Shown piece by piece: positions 13,201 to 25,057 of a stretch of 64,000 nt of DNA. The notes beneath the pieces are model-generated. The model was not told the origin of the DNA, did not search any database, and was given only the letters and a program-made list of their open reading frames with translations. The stretch's first letter is position 1, and each line of letters opens with the position of its first letter. The position numbers were made by a program, and so were the translations under genes. This stretch comes from Cliona cf. orientalis (lineage: Eukaryota; Porifera; Demospongiae; Clionaida; Clionaidae): positions 434,001-498,000 of the forward strand of contig OZ005706.1 in assembly GCA_963930775.1 (NCBI GenBank), read 5' to 3'.

Positions 13201-15807
13201 AGTAAGCTGCATCTTCGAATGTGTTGCTCGGGTGAATCGTGAACGGAAAAAGGTGGCTTTTTTGTTTTTCCAAGAGGAAAGGGTATAGTGTGAGGCACTA
13301 GACTACCACTGTGGTGAGGCTGGCTTCTTATTGAGTGATCAGACGAAGCATTACTTGCAGGGGTAGATTGATCCAGTGGGGGACTGTTATATTGACTCAC
13401 TCCGCCAGTCACGTGCATGTTGAATTCCATTTCCGTCATTGAGTTGGATCCAAATTCCTCGGGGAGCACATTAGATTGCTGACTCAGCATGCTGAGCCGC
13501 CCCTCTGGATCAACGCTCGTGGAGTAGCCGTCTCCACTAAGAGCAGACACTCCAAGAATATCCTCCCCTCCCGCCATAGCACTGGCAGTTTGTGGGAGGT
13601 GATCTGCATTCAATATGCTTCCAAAATCAAAGCTGGTTGATAGTCTACTTTCAGACTCTATTTCGCGTTGAGGAGAGGAAGAGTTAGAAAGGAGTGGAGG
13701 GTTGAATGTCGTGACTGTGGTAGCTATGGAAGGGATTGGCTTGTTTTTCTCACCCTCACGTTGCGTTGTCAGGTTTTGCACACTCTTGTCGTCACCATTT
13801 AGCACGTTGCCCTCTGGTCCAGGATGAGGGCGGCTGCTGATTAATGGTGTGAATCTCACTTTCTTTTCATCCAGTTCAGTTGTCAAGCTAGCGAGCAGAG
13901 GATACGATCTTGTCTGCTTCACAGGTACATGCACAAACTGTCCCTTCCCTAGAGGTCCATTTGGTTGTAGATCTTGTTGAATTGTTGGCCGAGAACTGAA
14001 TTGACGATCACCGATTGGCAGTGTTCCGAGGGATTTAGATTTTATCATCTCCACTCCTTTGCTCAGCCACCTGATCTTGTGTGTACGCTGCAGAGTAGCT
14101 CTGTGAGGAGACAGTGATGTAGTGGTCAGGTAGTGCTGCAGTCTTCTTCTCTGTGAGTCTTTGACAAGAGGAGAGGAGAAGGGTAGGTAAGTGCATTGGT
14201 CAGGTGTCGTGGAGAAGAGATCACATGTATGAAGGGTGCGTTCTGTGAAAGTTGTCGGAGATGAACAACGAGAGATGATTGGGAAAGGCTTCAGTGAGGG
14301 AAGCTGAGAGAGAAGAGACTGAACCTACAAATAGTGAAAAACACTTTATTATGAACTGTTTTTGCACAATAATGAAGACACATACTAGATTAATTAGAAG
14401 CTAGAACAATATTGTTATACCTGAGGGACGTTGGCATAGAGGACATGGTAACAAGCATTGAGAGCAGAGATACCGTAGTCATCCAGAAGGTTGACATCGG
14501 CTCCATTATCCAGTAGCTGGTGGATCACAGTGGGCCGGGAGTGGATCTGTAGGAGAAGATTAATAATGTGATGTAATTATACAACTCAAATCAAATTCCT
14601 TAGCAGGTGCCACAGTATACACTAAAAGCTCTGAAAGATGCAAATTGGTGAATAGTTGTGAAAATATTAATTTTGGCAATGGGTCGATAGAATCTAAGCT
14701 AAGTCTCACAGCTGCAGCCAGGAGTGCACTGTGTCCTAGTTTATCGACCACGTCGACATGAACAGCTCCAGCCTTGAGAATGGCGTCCACCTTAGCCTCA
14801 TCACCAAGGGCAGCTGCCTGGATCAGATCCTCAGAAGCCATCTGCAAAGAGGAGAAAGTCATCATAGGGAATCAGGCGACAAATTGCACACTTAACACTT
14901 CTCTTCACTAGAGCTCTAATTGAAAGTGTGCACATGCAGATAGGCTAATTTACAATTTACCTCTAGTGGCCCCTTAGGGCCAAATTTCCCCCTGGATTTG
15001 TGATCGCTGGCCCCCAGACTGGACTCCAGTGGCCCGAGGGGGTTCGAAGAGGAGTAGGGGTCATAAAGGGCGTCTGCTACAGTAAAGCGTAGGCGGACGA
15101 GCTTAGTTCCTCTCCATATTCCCACGTCCTGCCGCCCACCTGGGTAAGTCACCACGCCCTCTCCATCACGAATATCATGACGATACACACCCTGAGATAA
15201 AAAAGGGGGTAGGGGAGCGATTTAGTGTCAGCCCAAAGCCCCTTTATCTACTGTGGTACGAGATTACGAAGGCTTCAACTTACTTCAAACTTTTCTCCGT
15301 CTGGAGACACATAGACACCAGTACCCTCTCTGAGATCACTCTCGAAGTAGCCACAGAAGTAAGCCCCCGAAGGCCAGCTGTACCTCCCATGGCCATGCTT
15401 CTTGTCACACACATAGTCACCTTCGTACACCTGCATGAAGAACAAAAAAAAAAAAAGCTTAAAAGGCACAAATTTATATATTTTATAATTTTTTTCAAAC
15501 ATACTTCTCCATTTTTCCAGCTGTGTCTACCATGACCGTGCCTCATATCATCTTCAAACCTTCCCTCGTACTTTGAACCGTCAGGCCACACTTGCAGGCC
15601 CGCTCCTTGTCGCTTATTGTTCCAAAACTCGCCAGTGTACTGCAGACCCGAGGGCCAGCTGAACGTTCCCTGCCCACAGCGTGTTCTGCTGCCTTTCTTC
15701 ACGCTGCCAGTGTAGACTGCACCACTTTTGAACTGCACTGAGTTTTCCAAAGGCTCGATACTTTGGCGGCTACTCGAAGCGGAGCAGACTCCTGTAGCTA
15801 TAGACAT
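10243..15807 (-). CDS. ANKMY1: ANKMY1 homologue: MORN repeats, ankyrin repeats, MYND zinc finger
   Basis: Twelve exons: 15807-15505, 15430-15284, 15191-14961, 14841-14710, 14546-14421, 14324-12882, 12754-12308, 12030-11914, 11637-11506, 11394-11287, 11231-11096 and 11030-10243; phases agree, 1369 codons plus stop. MORN repeats come first (YTGEFWNNKRQGAGLQVWPDG, YEGRFEDDMRHGHGRHSW, YEGDYVCDKKHGHG). Ankyrin repeats begin at exon 4 (AAALGDEAKVDAILKAG, VIHQLLDNGADVNLLDDYG) and resume after exon 6. The C-terminal MYND finger runs from CYECG to CSRTC and HQREC. This MORN-ANK-MYND order is specific to ANKMY1, a poorly studied protein. Exon 6 (481 codons) is mostly Ser/Pro-rich low complexity between ankyrin blocks and makes the protein longer than vertebrate forms. 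ATG 15807 is the only Met in the first exon ahead of the repeats. Confidence 0.9.
11719..11908. mobile_element. TIR element (MITE) with TACCGTAA ends, ANKMY1 intron
   Basis: 190-bp element: left TACCGTAAATTGCGAATATTT, right AAATATTCGCAAATTACGGTA. The ends match as inverted repeats over about 20 bases, with an AT-rich interior. Read along the gene it begins only six bases after the splice donor at 11914/11913. Confidence 0.85.
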
Positions 15808-16077
15808 GGCAGCGAGGTAGTGGGCTGGCCTTCTTTCCCGTCCTCTGACAGCTGAGAGGGTGAAATATTTGAAACGGCTCTCCACAACGATATTCAGCAG
15901 CAACTCCGACCTTCAACGGCTTCCCAGCTCCTCCTTAGTAAACAAATGAGGTGTGCTTCAATTAGAATTATTATGGGGTGGTCTCTAAATAGAAATTGGC
16001 GGGATGGGTGTTTTTCTCCTATGTGAGCCCTTGGACTCTCTACCACTGTATAGAATATCCCAGTACCAGTAGATACG
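15808..16077. promoter_or_regulatory. Divergent promoter region ANKMY1 / TMCO3
   Basis: 270 bases separate the two start codons (ANKMY1 leftward at 15807, TMCO3 rightward at 16078). Both 5' UTRs and both promoters must fit here. No clear TATA box is visible on either strand. Confidence 0.6.
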
Positions 16078-19000
16078 ATGTCGCAAGCTCCCATCTTTCT
16101 ACTTCTGCTCGTGGTAAATTTTGTGGCGAGTATAAATAATCCACCTCAGAGATTTGGTCAAGGGCATGTGGTACAAGTACAGAAGCCCCTGCCTCCCAGT
16201 AAGACTCAGCAGCTGCAGAAGCTAGGCGACTCCAACTTCACCTGCAAGAACGTGTTCTCCATGCTGAACAAGAAATCCCATCTTCTCTCTAGCGTGAGTC
16301 GAAGAGTAACCGATATTCAAAAGAAACCCACTATTAGCCCGGAATTGAAATTTCAGCTAGATATACTGGGAATTTTCCAGCGAGAACTAAAAGCTACTGA
16401 GAAATCATTCATAGCTGTCCTACAGGACTTGAATGAGACTCTAAACAGTGGCTACCAGTCGCTGGAAAAGATTAAAAAGAGCTGTCAATTTCGATTGGAC
16501 GATATGAGGGAAGCAGCCGTGCTTGTCGAGGAAGACTACACCTTAATATTGGAGCTGGAGAAAGAGATGAAGTCATTCCATCCAAATGTCAGTCTACAGA
16601 CTCACTATCACATACTGGACGAACTCTTCTCTGACATTATCCATGCAGCCGACGATTTAGAGAGTAATCTAGAAGAGGATATTTTCGGAGACTCGAAAAA
16701 AATACGAGGGGCATCATTCGAGACTGTGATCAAACTCTTTGAGGATGAGCTATATGAGCATGGGATATTGCACATGCAGAAGAAAATGCAGGAGGACAAG
16801 AGATCCTTGGAAGCGGGAGAGGCTGGGCTCGAGAGAGGCCATTTTCATCAAAACGAAGAGGAGAGATCGAGACAGAGAGGGGTATCGGTGCTGGTCGACT
16901 CGGTGAGCAATCAGTACATCCTCTGCCATCCACGCGACATCACCGTGGCGATGGAGGACCATCGTTTTATCCATGACATCATCAACCTCCTCCTCCTCTC
17001 CTTCGTGCTGGGCGTAGTGTGCTCACTATTTAAGATTCCCTCTCTTTTTGGTTACATATTCGCTGGCATGGTGCTGGGACCCAGCGGCTACAACACAATA
17101 ATCTCTGTCGTACAGGTGGAGACCATTGGGGAGTTTGGCGTCTTCTTCATCGTGTTCGCAGTCGGCCTAGAGTTCTCTCCTGAAAAACTTCACAAGGTGG
17201 GTGGCCTCTTCTTCAGTCTCACCCTTCCCCTCCCTCCTTCTCTCTCCCCCCTCCATTCATTGAATTCTTATTCTCACCAGCCCTCTAGTACCACCAGCAG
17301 TATATAGATCATTATTTGCCATCTATTTTGAGTGATATCTGCAGAAATATTTACTTTTTTTTTGTTGTCAATTTTCAGGTGTGGCGTGTGGCAGTGTATG
17401 GAGGTAATCTCCTTCTCATTGTCAGCATGGTTATAGCCGTCTTGCTGGGCCTTCCTCTGGGAGTTCACCCTCAAAACTCTCTCATGGTGGCATGGTGTCT
17501 GGCTCTCTCTAGCAACATTTTGGCAACTAAACTAATAGACAGTAAGCGAAAAATTTCTTTACTAGTAATGGAGAGATTGTGAGTATGTAATTGTCAATAT
17601 CAGGTAATGAGAAGACTCCTAGAATCAAGACTGATCATGACCATAGGCCTCCAGAAGGTGAGTAGAGTGATCATTTAATTTTCTCTCTCCTCTTTTTATC
17701 TCTCTCTCTCTTGATACTTATCTTTCATCCACTTCCAGAACCGGAATCGGACGTTTCCAACATGTTAGATGGGATATTTGTGATGCAGGATATTCAGCTT
17801 GGCATGCTGGTGGCACTCATTCCATTCTTCACCGACTCTCCCTCCAATTCCTCTTCCGGTTCCCTGTTCTGGTTCCTGCAGATCATCCAGGTCACGGTCG
17901 CATTCCCATTACTCATCATCGTGGCCCGAGGTGTCACCACTAAACTGCTGGAAAAATTCTACAGGTATTAACATTTTTTATGAGTCACCTCCCAGTACAA
18001 ATTTCCCCCCTAGTTTGTAGCCATACAGTAATTTTATGACATTGTGCTGTCTGACTGCTGTTATTGCTTCCCTCAGGCTACTCAACACATCATTCAATAA
18101 ATCAGAGAACCTTCTCCTGGGCTCCATAGCTGTCTGTCTCTCTCTGCTGCTAGTAAGGAGTTCTATCACCCAGACACTAGCTATCATTATATCCCCGCTT
18201 TCTTCTCTCTCTCTCTCTCTCTCTGTAGTTGGCTGAACTGCTGAAGGCTTCACTGGAGCTGGGCTGTTTCTTGGCCGGCGTAGCCATCAGCTCTCAGGGA
18301 TCCACTGTGGTAGATCCGGTAAGTGGCTAGAACATTGTGTTCTAATTTCAAGACTGAGAGGGGCCTTGGGATGAGACTACTTGCTATTATATTATTATTG
18401 GTGCTCATTGAATTTCAGGTGAGGAAGGTGGTAGAGCCAGTGAGAGACTTTCTAGCCGTTTTCTTTTTTGCATCACTGGGTGAGTCAGTTCACAAGTACA
18501 TGTACGTACCGTAAATCTGGAAATTTTCGTTGTAAAAATATTTTCGTAGTCGATGGTGGCTACGAAAATTAATCTTACGAAAATTAGCATGCACTATTAA
18601 CGCTAGTGCGGTAAGGGGTCGTTCCTACGAAAAAATTTTTACACGAAAATTTATCATACAAAAGTTTCTTTACACGAAAATTTCCAGATCTACGGTATAC
18701 TAATTATTATTATATGTGCACAATTAGATAATTTATGTGTTTTACTGTACATTGTGAACATCGTCAACATGCACAAGCTTGCTGTATAGCACATGTTTTT
18801 GGCTTTCTAAAACAATATTTGTACAATGTCAATCTTCTGCTGCAGATAGATCCAATCCTGATTATAATATAATTATTATTATGATCCGTGTTTGCCCCTT
18901 CCCTCTACAGGTTTTCATGTGTTTCCAACATTTCTCATGTCCGAGTTCACAACGATCTGCTCTGCCACAATATCCGTGGTCATCCTCAAGCTCTTCATCG

Positions 19001-19613
19001 GAGTGTGTGTGCTAGGCTGCTTCACAGGTCACTGCAGGTCCTCCACGTGGGGCGTGGCCTTCAGTCTCGCTCAAGTCAGTGAGTTCTCCTTCGTACTGGC
19101 CAGCCGAGCCAGGCAGCTCAGAATCATCTCGAGAGAGGTTTATCAATCTACAATGTCATGCATACTGTATCGTATACTGTATAGCCGGAAAGTTTGGCGG
19201 TTTGGCAGTCTATATTACAACCACCAAAATTGAATATAATATATGTATGGCGATCTGGTACCGAACCGCCAAATTTAAATCCGCTAATATTCTTGCAATA
19301 GCGATTTTGGGTTCAACCGCCAAATTTAATATTTCTGGCAACACGGTAGTTTGCATTATTGAGGACCATTACCCATCACATCGACGACCATTACCATCTC
19401 CCCATACCACACCAGGTCTACTTGGTGATCCTGAGCGTAGCAGCAATGAGTCTCCTGCTGGCACCAGTCCTATGGAGAACGTTTCAGCTTCAGTCTCCTC
19501 TTCGCCGTGGGTCTCTCTCCTTCCTCTACCGCTCCCTCGGTAAGCTGCCTCGCAACCTCACATTCAAATTCAAGAACAGTGGCTGTGCAAAGCAAAAACC
19601 ACCTCTGCTCTGA
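16078..19613 (+). CDS. TMCO3: TMCO3-like cation/proton antiporter (CPA2 family) with N-terminal coiled coil
   Basis: Exons 16078-17196, 17379-17541, 17604-17657, 17739-17964, 18077-18152, 18229-18318, 18419-18479, 18911-19137 and 19416-19613; 737 codons plus stop. It starts with a signal peptide (IFLLLLVVNFVASINN), followed by a long luminal helical region with coiled-coil character (about 50-260). The antiporter domain has about ten or more membrane segments with the CPA2 signatures GYIFAGMVLGPSG, VETIGEFGVFF, GLEFSPEKL, ELGCFLAG and LAQVSEFSFVLASRAR. VSNQYIL and HRFIHDIINLLLLS align with TMCO3 just before the first helix. TMCO3 is an endomembrane K+/Na+-proton exchanger candidate; the substrate is not shown by sequence. 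One exon (17604-17657) encodes a hydrophilic loop that is divergent from vertebrates. Two TIR elements sit in its introns. Confidence 0.9.
18507..18697. mobile_element. TIR element (MITE) with TACCGTAAATCTGG ends, TMCO3 intron
   Basis: 191-bp element: left TACCGTAAATCTGGAAATTTTCG, right CGAAAATTTCCAGATCTACGGTA, nearly perfect inverted ends of about 23 bases. It begins 28 bases after the donor following 18479. Confidence 0.85.
19174..19348. mobile_element. MITE of the GCCGGAAA/GGCGG family, TMCO3 intron
   Basis: Contains TACTGTATAGCCGGAAAGTTTGGCGG at the left and CCGCCAAATTTAATATTTCTGGC...ACGGTA at the right, with internal AACCGCCAAATTTAAATCCGC. The same motifs occur in the opposite orientation at 54488-54697, so these are two copies of one family. 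Confidence 0.7.
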
Positions 19614-19875
19614 CAGACACTCGATCACTTCATCGGTATAATTATTATAGCAGTCTTTTTAATTTTTCACTCAAAGTGATTTTTAACATAGATCAGGTGA
19701 TATACCCACACTCCAGAATGTGAATAAAAAATTATAATAATTATTATTATTTTAATGATCAGATAGTGCAATCAACCCTTGATGATTTGCATCAGTATAG
19801 TAACATTCAAATAATATTTTTTTGAAGCTGGTGCATAGTATAATAGCTATAGAGGTGGATGCATGAAAGTTTCTG

Positions 19876-22644
19876 CTATAAGAATGACCTGGCTCCACGA
19901 GTGAACTTGGTGTCGAGAGCTCCCCTCGAGTCCTTGACCAGTGCCTTCCTCTTCGAGGAAGTGAGGAGGCTGGAGCCAGCGTTGAGGTCTGTCTCTCTGT
20001 TAAACGGTCTACGCTCTTGAACTTCGCCCTTCTCCTTTTCCTCCTATATAATTATAATTATACAAGCAAACCAAATTATGTTCACAACCTCACAATCCTG
20101 CAGTGAGTTAGTCGTGCCACATGCATAAATCTTTCTTACTATTTTTCTCTTTTTGCGGTGCATGTCCATTAGTGATTCTGAACGGTGCTTTTTCTAGACA
20201 GTGAGACAATGACATAATAATAATAATACAGTCTGCCTTGAAATTAAATTTTAAGGCGCACCTTGTACTAACAAGGGTATGGACCCTTTTGGAGAAAAAT
20301 TAATACTGGGAAACCGTTTGTAGACAATGATAAGCGATACGGTGAAAGAACACGAAGGGGAGTGAAACGGTCCAATTCGGTACACACTCTAATTGATTAC
20401 CTCACCGTCTCAAATCATGGGAAGCCGTCGGGCTAAATCCGAACAAACGCCTAATGGGCCGGAAAAGCCACCCATGCATGCATGTCCTACAAAGGCACGG
20501 CACTATACACCATTTTTTTGATGATTTTTATACTTCCATTCAAAACTAGAGCTACGTGATGTCTGGGTGTCTCAGACTCCAGGGAACGCTTTTCAGCTCA
20601 TTGGCTTTGGAAAACCCTTCACTACATGCAAGGAGTGAGGGGGGAGTCAGTCACAAAGAGATATTATTATTAAGGTAAGCCTGAGAGAGAAGGAGATAGG
20701 AATGACTGGTGAAGGAGTCTTGTGACCTAAAATGTCACCCAAAATGCAATCAAGGAGTTAATGGAGCAGGAACAGGTGATTTGGAATGTTGATACGGCGC
20801 ACACTTTTGGTCTGGAATCATGAATTTGTCTTCAATTAGTGGCTGAAAAACTAACATAGCAGATACCTAATGAGGGATGACACTTAATGTTCTCTCTCCC
20901 TCCCCCTTACACACACACACACACACACACACATATTAGTCCTCACATTGTGTTCCTGGACCATTGCAGCAAGTTTCCTGTCTCTCTCGATGGCCCTCAG
21001 GTCTGGAGCCTCTTCCCTTTTCTTTCTTCTTCCCGCCTCTCTCTCTCCACCTCCAGACGCTGCAGCCTCCTACACACACAGCACATGTGCATCGTCACGG
21101 TCGAGTAACAAAGAACTCAACATTCATTATGAAAAAAACATTCCAAAATGATGAAACGATTAACCGCACTGCAGCCGCAAATTAATCGCCTGCTCCCCTA
21201 CACACACACACATGGCCTAACTTCACTCGATTAACTGCAATTAATTAACTTAGGGATGCCGCGGCGATGGCGCTTATTTGGAGCTGTCTGGATCGATTAA
21301 CTCAGATTAGCTCTGGAATCTCGCAAAGATCTATGCTGCCACACCCACATGGATCTGGAGTGCATAGTAGGTATAGTCTCTACAAATTTTACACCTATTG
21401 CCGAGCTATTCTGCAATGTTTCGCTTTATTTTGCATAGCAACCATCAAACATGGATTTCACAGTAGACATAATGCCATCAAATCAAAATTATGATGTGAA
21501 CCTGAGCCTTTCTCTGTCTGTCTGCCGGAGTGTCTGTCCACACGGAGCGGTCTCCAAGATCACTGGCCGCTGTGCGAAACTTTCGAGGCCCAATACCTAT
21601 ATTATAATTATGCGAATGTAACATTATAAAAAATCATAATAAATCGTGTATAGTGCTATAGGCATCTGGCCCACATGTGTATATCATAATCACCCATAAT
21701 ATAGAGATGAATGCACCTATTCCACTCTCCACCCCCAAAACCAAGATCTAGGCATGAAAGGGTTATAGCTATAATATAGGTATTAGCTGACACTAATGTT
21801 GTACATTTTCGAGTTTCCAAGCCGCTGGTCTCTCACTAGACTAATAATGTACCTGAAGGTCGCAGCTCAGGGGGCAGTTCGGTCATCCATTCCTCCCTCT
21901 GGGGGGCTGCCGGGATATCCTGTATATGAGGGGGTGTGGTCATAGTACACGTGTGCGGTGCATGCTTAACCTCGAGATTATCTACTCCAGTGCAGTCGGT
22001 CAGGAAGTCACACATTCACTAATTATACATCGGCTATTATAAATTATATGTACCTTTCCAAGAAGTTTGTCTTTCATGGCTTTGGAGCGAGACTCAAATT
22101 CTCTCCTCCTACGAACGGTACTATCTGCTTCATTAACTCCGCCCACCATCGGCATCGGACCAATGACATCATCAATATCTTCTCCCTCCCCCGGCCCATC
22201 TCTCTCCTTCTCCTCCCCTCCTTCTTCTGTCTCGATTGCACTCAGTCCAGGTGGCAGTGGAGGTCCAATTATCTTTGAATTACTCAGGGGTTTCTCATCT
22301 TCTTCCCCACTGCCTCCGGTATTGACTCCAAAGCCAGGAGGGAGAGAGGGACCATAGCTAGCAGACCCTGCATCGGCACTACTACTAACTGCAAAGTCAT
22401 TAATATCACTGGCAAAAGCTACAGAACTAGACGGCAGACGAGGTCCACAAAATGAGGAGGCAGCCATAGTGCTGGTTAGTTCTGAGGGTTCATGGTCATC
22501 AGGAGCTTTTACTGTGGATAATAAGTTTGCGGGGAGCCGAGGTCCAATAGATTCATCAGATCCAATCACGCCTGCTTCGTTCTCCTCGTCTTGTGCTGGT
22601 CTTAGTCCAGGGGGAAGAGCTGGCCCAATGAACTCCGACATCAT
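19876..22644 (-). CDS. GPALPP1: GPALPP motif-containing protein 1 homologue
   Basis: Six exons: 22644-22054, 21919-21853, 21596-21502, 21069-20947, 20193-20140 and 20043-19876; 365 residues, close to the vertebrate length. Exon 1 carries four or five copies of the (I/Y)GP.LP motif (IGPALPPGL, IGPRLP, CGPRLP, YGPSLPPGF, IGPPLPPGL). The C-terminal half is the conserved DUF3752 region: REEWMTELPPELRP, GIGPRKFR, DRSVWTDTPADR, then KKHRSESLMDMHRKK and TKFTRGARSFL before the stop. Nuclear protein of unknown biochemical role. Met 22644 and the adjacent Met 22641 are both possible starts. It shares a 62-base divergent promoter with TRUB1. An odd GC-richer stretch lies in its fifth intron, between exons 5 and 6 of the list read from the stop (20230-20480). 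Confidence 0.92.
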
Positions 22645-22706
22645 GCATTGTTCTATTTAACGTGCACCAGTAAACACACACGTGTCGTATACTAAAATTA
22701 ATATAG
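22645..22706. promoter_or_regulatory. 62-base divergent promoter GPALPP1 / TRUB1
   Basis: Only 62 bases lie between the two ATGs (22644 minus, 22707 plus). Each transcript's 5'UTR must be extremely short or overlap the other gene's first exon. Confidence 0.7.
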
Positions 22707-23633
22707 ATGGCTGGAAAAATCAGCAGAGGTATATTTGCAGTAAGGAAGCCCCCGGGAATTACCTCAGCTGCTGTCACAAATAAGCTGAGAGACATTCTCC
22801 TTGATACTGAAGGTATGTACTAGCATCTATACTAGTGGTAGAAAGTAGCCTATAGCTAGTCTATATATAAATATTGGCCCAGACTAGCATGCATTTCTGG
22901 CACCTGTGATTTTCATCTATACTTTGTATTAGGTGATGATTCAGCAAAGCCAAGGCGAAGATATCGGCATAGGAGGCGTTCATCAAAAAACAGCTCTTGG
23001 TTGAAAGTCGGTCATGGTGGTACGCTGGACAAGCCTGCGGAGGGTATTCTCGTGATTGGAGTGGGGGAGGACTGCAAGAAGATGTCTGTCTTTCTTCACA
23101 ATGTCGACAAAGGCTACACAGTGACTGGGAAGCTAGGTACAGCCACGGATACTTTGGACACCACAGGTGAAGTCACTGAAGAAAAGCCTTGGCAGCACGT
23201 CACAGAGGAAGATTTAGAAAAGGCGCTGATCGATTTCCAAGGTGAAATCTCTCAAGTACCACCTCTCTATTCTGCCTTAAAGGTCGATGGGAAGCGTTTG
23301 TCTGATCACGCTCGTGAAGCCAGTGCTCAGAGTACAGATTGTATGGCTACACCCCAGCCTAGACTAGTCAACATTCATTCAATAAATCTAACCGAGTTTA
23401 AGCCTCCCCACTTCACTGTGGAGGTGCTGTGTGGCTCTGGTACCTACATGCGAAGTCTGGTGCGGGATCTTGGAACCAAACTTGGAACAGTGGCCCACAT
23501 GGAGCATCTGTGTAGAACTAAGCATGGGCCCTTCTCGCTGGAAGACGCTCTGTGCAGGAGTCAATGGACTGTGGCTGAAATAGAGGCTGCCATCGACAGG
23601 CATAGTAGCAAACTCACCAAGATACGACCATAA
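22707..23633 (+). CDS. TRUB1: TRUB1-type tRNA pseudouridine-55 synthase
   Basis: Two exons, 22707-22812 and 22933-23633, 269 residues. Converts U55 of the T loop to pseudouridine. The N-terminus has GIFAVRKPPGITSAAVTNKL, the TruB box I. The catalytic Asp lies in KVGHGGTLDKPAEGILVIG. Further TruB motifs are the tyrosine of KGYTVTGKLG, TDTLDTTGEV, QVPPLYSALKVDGKRL and the C-terminal GSGTYMRSLVRDLG. A run of basic residues (PRRRYRHRRRR) replaces the loop ahead of the catalytic motif. TRUB2 lacks several of these, so TRUB1 is preferred. The exon-intron phase is exact. Confidence 0.93.
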
Positions 23634-25057
23634 AATTTAATATTCATTCTTTTGACAAAATTATAATAATAATATTTGATCTAAGTATTAAAAGATAATG
23701 ATAATCAATTTTATTATTCATGTGTGTTATTACAGTACTATCTACTTTGCAATATGCACTGTTGCTAATATTTGTAATACTATGACATAGTCTAGATATA
23801 AAGTAGCATATTTAGGACCATGGTAGCTGCTTTCATCTGCTCAAGAGCTACATTTTGGTTTTTGTTCCAGCTCCATAGCTCTTTCCGTTGCCGAGATGCA
23901 CTTTGGAGAGCCCCGCGGTATAGTTAATGATATTCATAGCTTTTAATTAATTACGTCACGGTCCGTACATTCCAACGTGAAACCCATACGCGTTTTGCTA
24001 CCCCCTGTCCCAGCTCAATAAATAGCGATTTCCGGGAGGGACTATCGGGGCTAGACGATGCCACCTCTGGCATCTGGCAGCTGAAAACTGCACATGGTCC
24101 TGGGCATATATGGCTTAGGGGTCGCCCAGGTTCCTCCCTCGAATACCCCCCACCCTGGATAAAGCCTGGTAATCCACCATAGGCTGACTTCGGTCCCCTG
24201 TGGCTGTGACACAGAAGCCTAACTGGCTGCAGTAATCTGCAGTGTACCCTGACCAACGCTCCAGCCTAGAGCTCGGAAGGTCGACGGGAGGATGGGGTTA
24301 TAATTTTTTTCATTTTTTCACAAGTGAGAAAAAATGTATCCTTCACTGTAGCCTGCTATCACAGCCACAGTAACTGTTATACTATGCATAGAAGTCTAAC
24401 TGGCTGCAGTAATGTCTGCAGTCTACCTGACCAGCGCTCCAGCTTAGAGCTTGGAAGGTCGATGGGAGGATGGGGTTAGAATTTTTTTACTACTTTACCA
24501 CTGATGTATCCCTCATTGTAGCCTGCTATAATTATGCCATTCCTTGAAATATTTTTCTCCACAATGCTTAATGTCACGCTCCGTACAGATCACCGAAGCT
24601 GCAGCGACTCGGCCTGGGGGGGGGGGGGGGGGGGGGATGACTGGGACTATTTTTTTCACAAGTATTATGTTTGATGTAACAAAGAAAAATATTTTTATTG
24701 TATAATATTATAGTATAATTATGGTGCTATACCATTGAACAGCAATATTATGTTAATTATAGCACAAAAATGGATACATACATAACTTTGTTCACACAGA
24801 TAATCACAACTGACAAAAATTAATGTATTCTGAGAGGATACAATAATAATTTAATAATAATTGGAATTAACCTGCCAATTTTACCTAATAATTAGGAAAA
24901 TTATAATAGGTCGGTTGGTTGGATATATAATAATAATGGAGCAAATATAATAGCACTGAAAAGGTGGCTGTTTTGGGTGAATAAAAATATTAATTTTATG
25001 ATAATTTGATTATCAGTTAAAAATTGGAGCACACTTGGTTGGTTGGCATGAGCAGTG
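23634..25057. other. Intergenic region with degenerate tandem repeat and poly-G tract
   Basis: No gene seen between TRUB1 and the chordin-like stop. A ~130-base unit is present twice (about 24215-24310 and 24385-24490), sharing TGGCTGCAGTAAT, CTCCAGC.TAGAGCT.GGAAGGTCGA and GGGAGGATGGGGTTA. A 23-base G run lies at about 24613-24636. The remainder is AT-rich. Confidence 0.6.

Noticed and set aside
15808-15903. Upstream extension of ANKMY1 (reads LLNIVVESRF)
   Set aside because: It begins with a TTG codon; the first ATG in the frame is at 15807.
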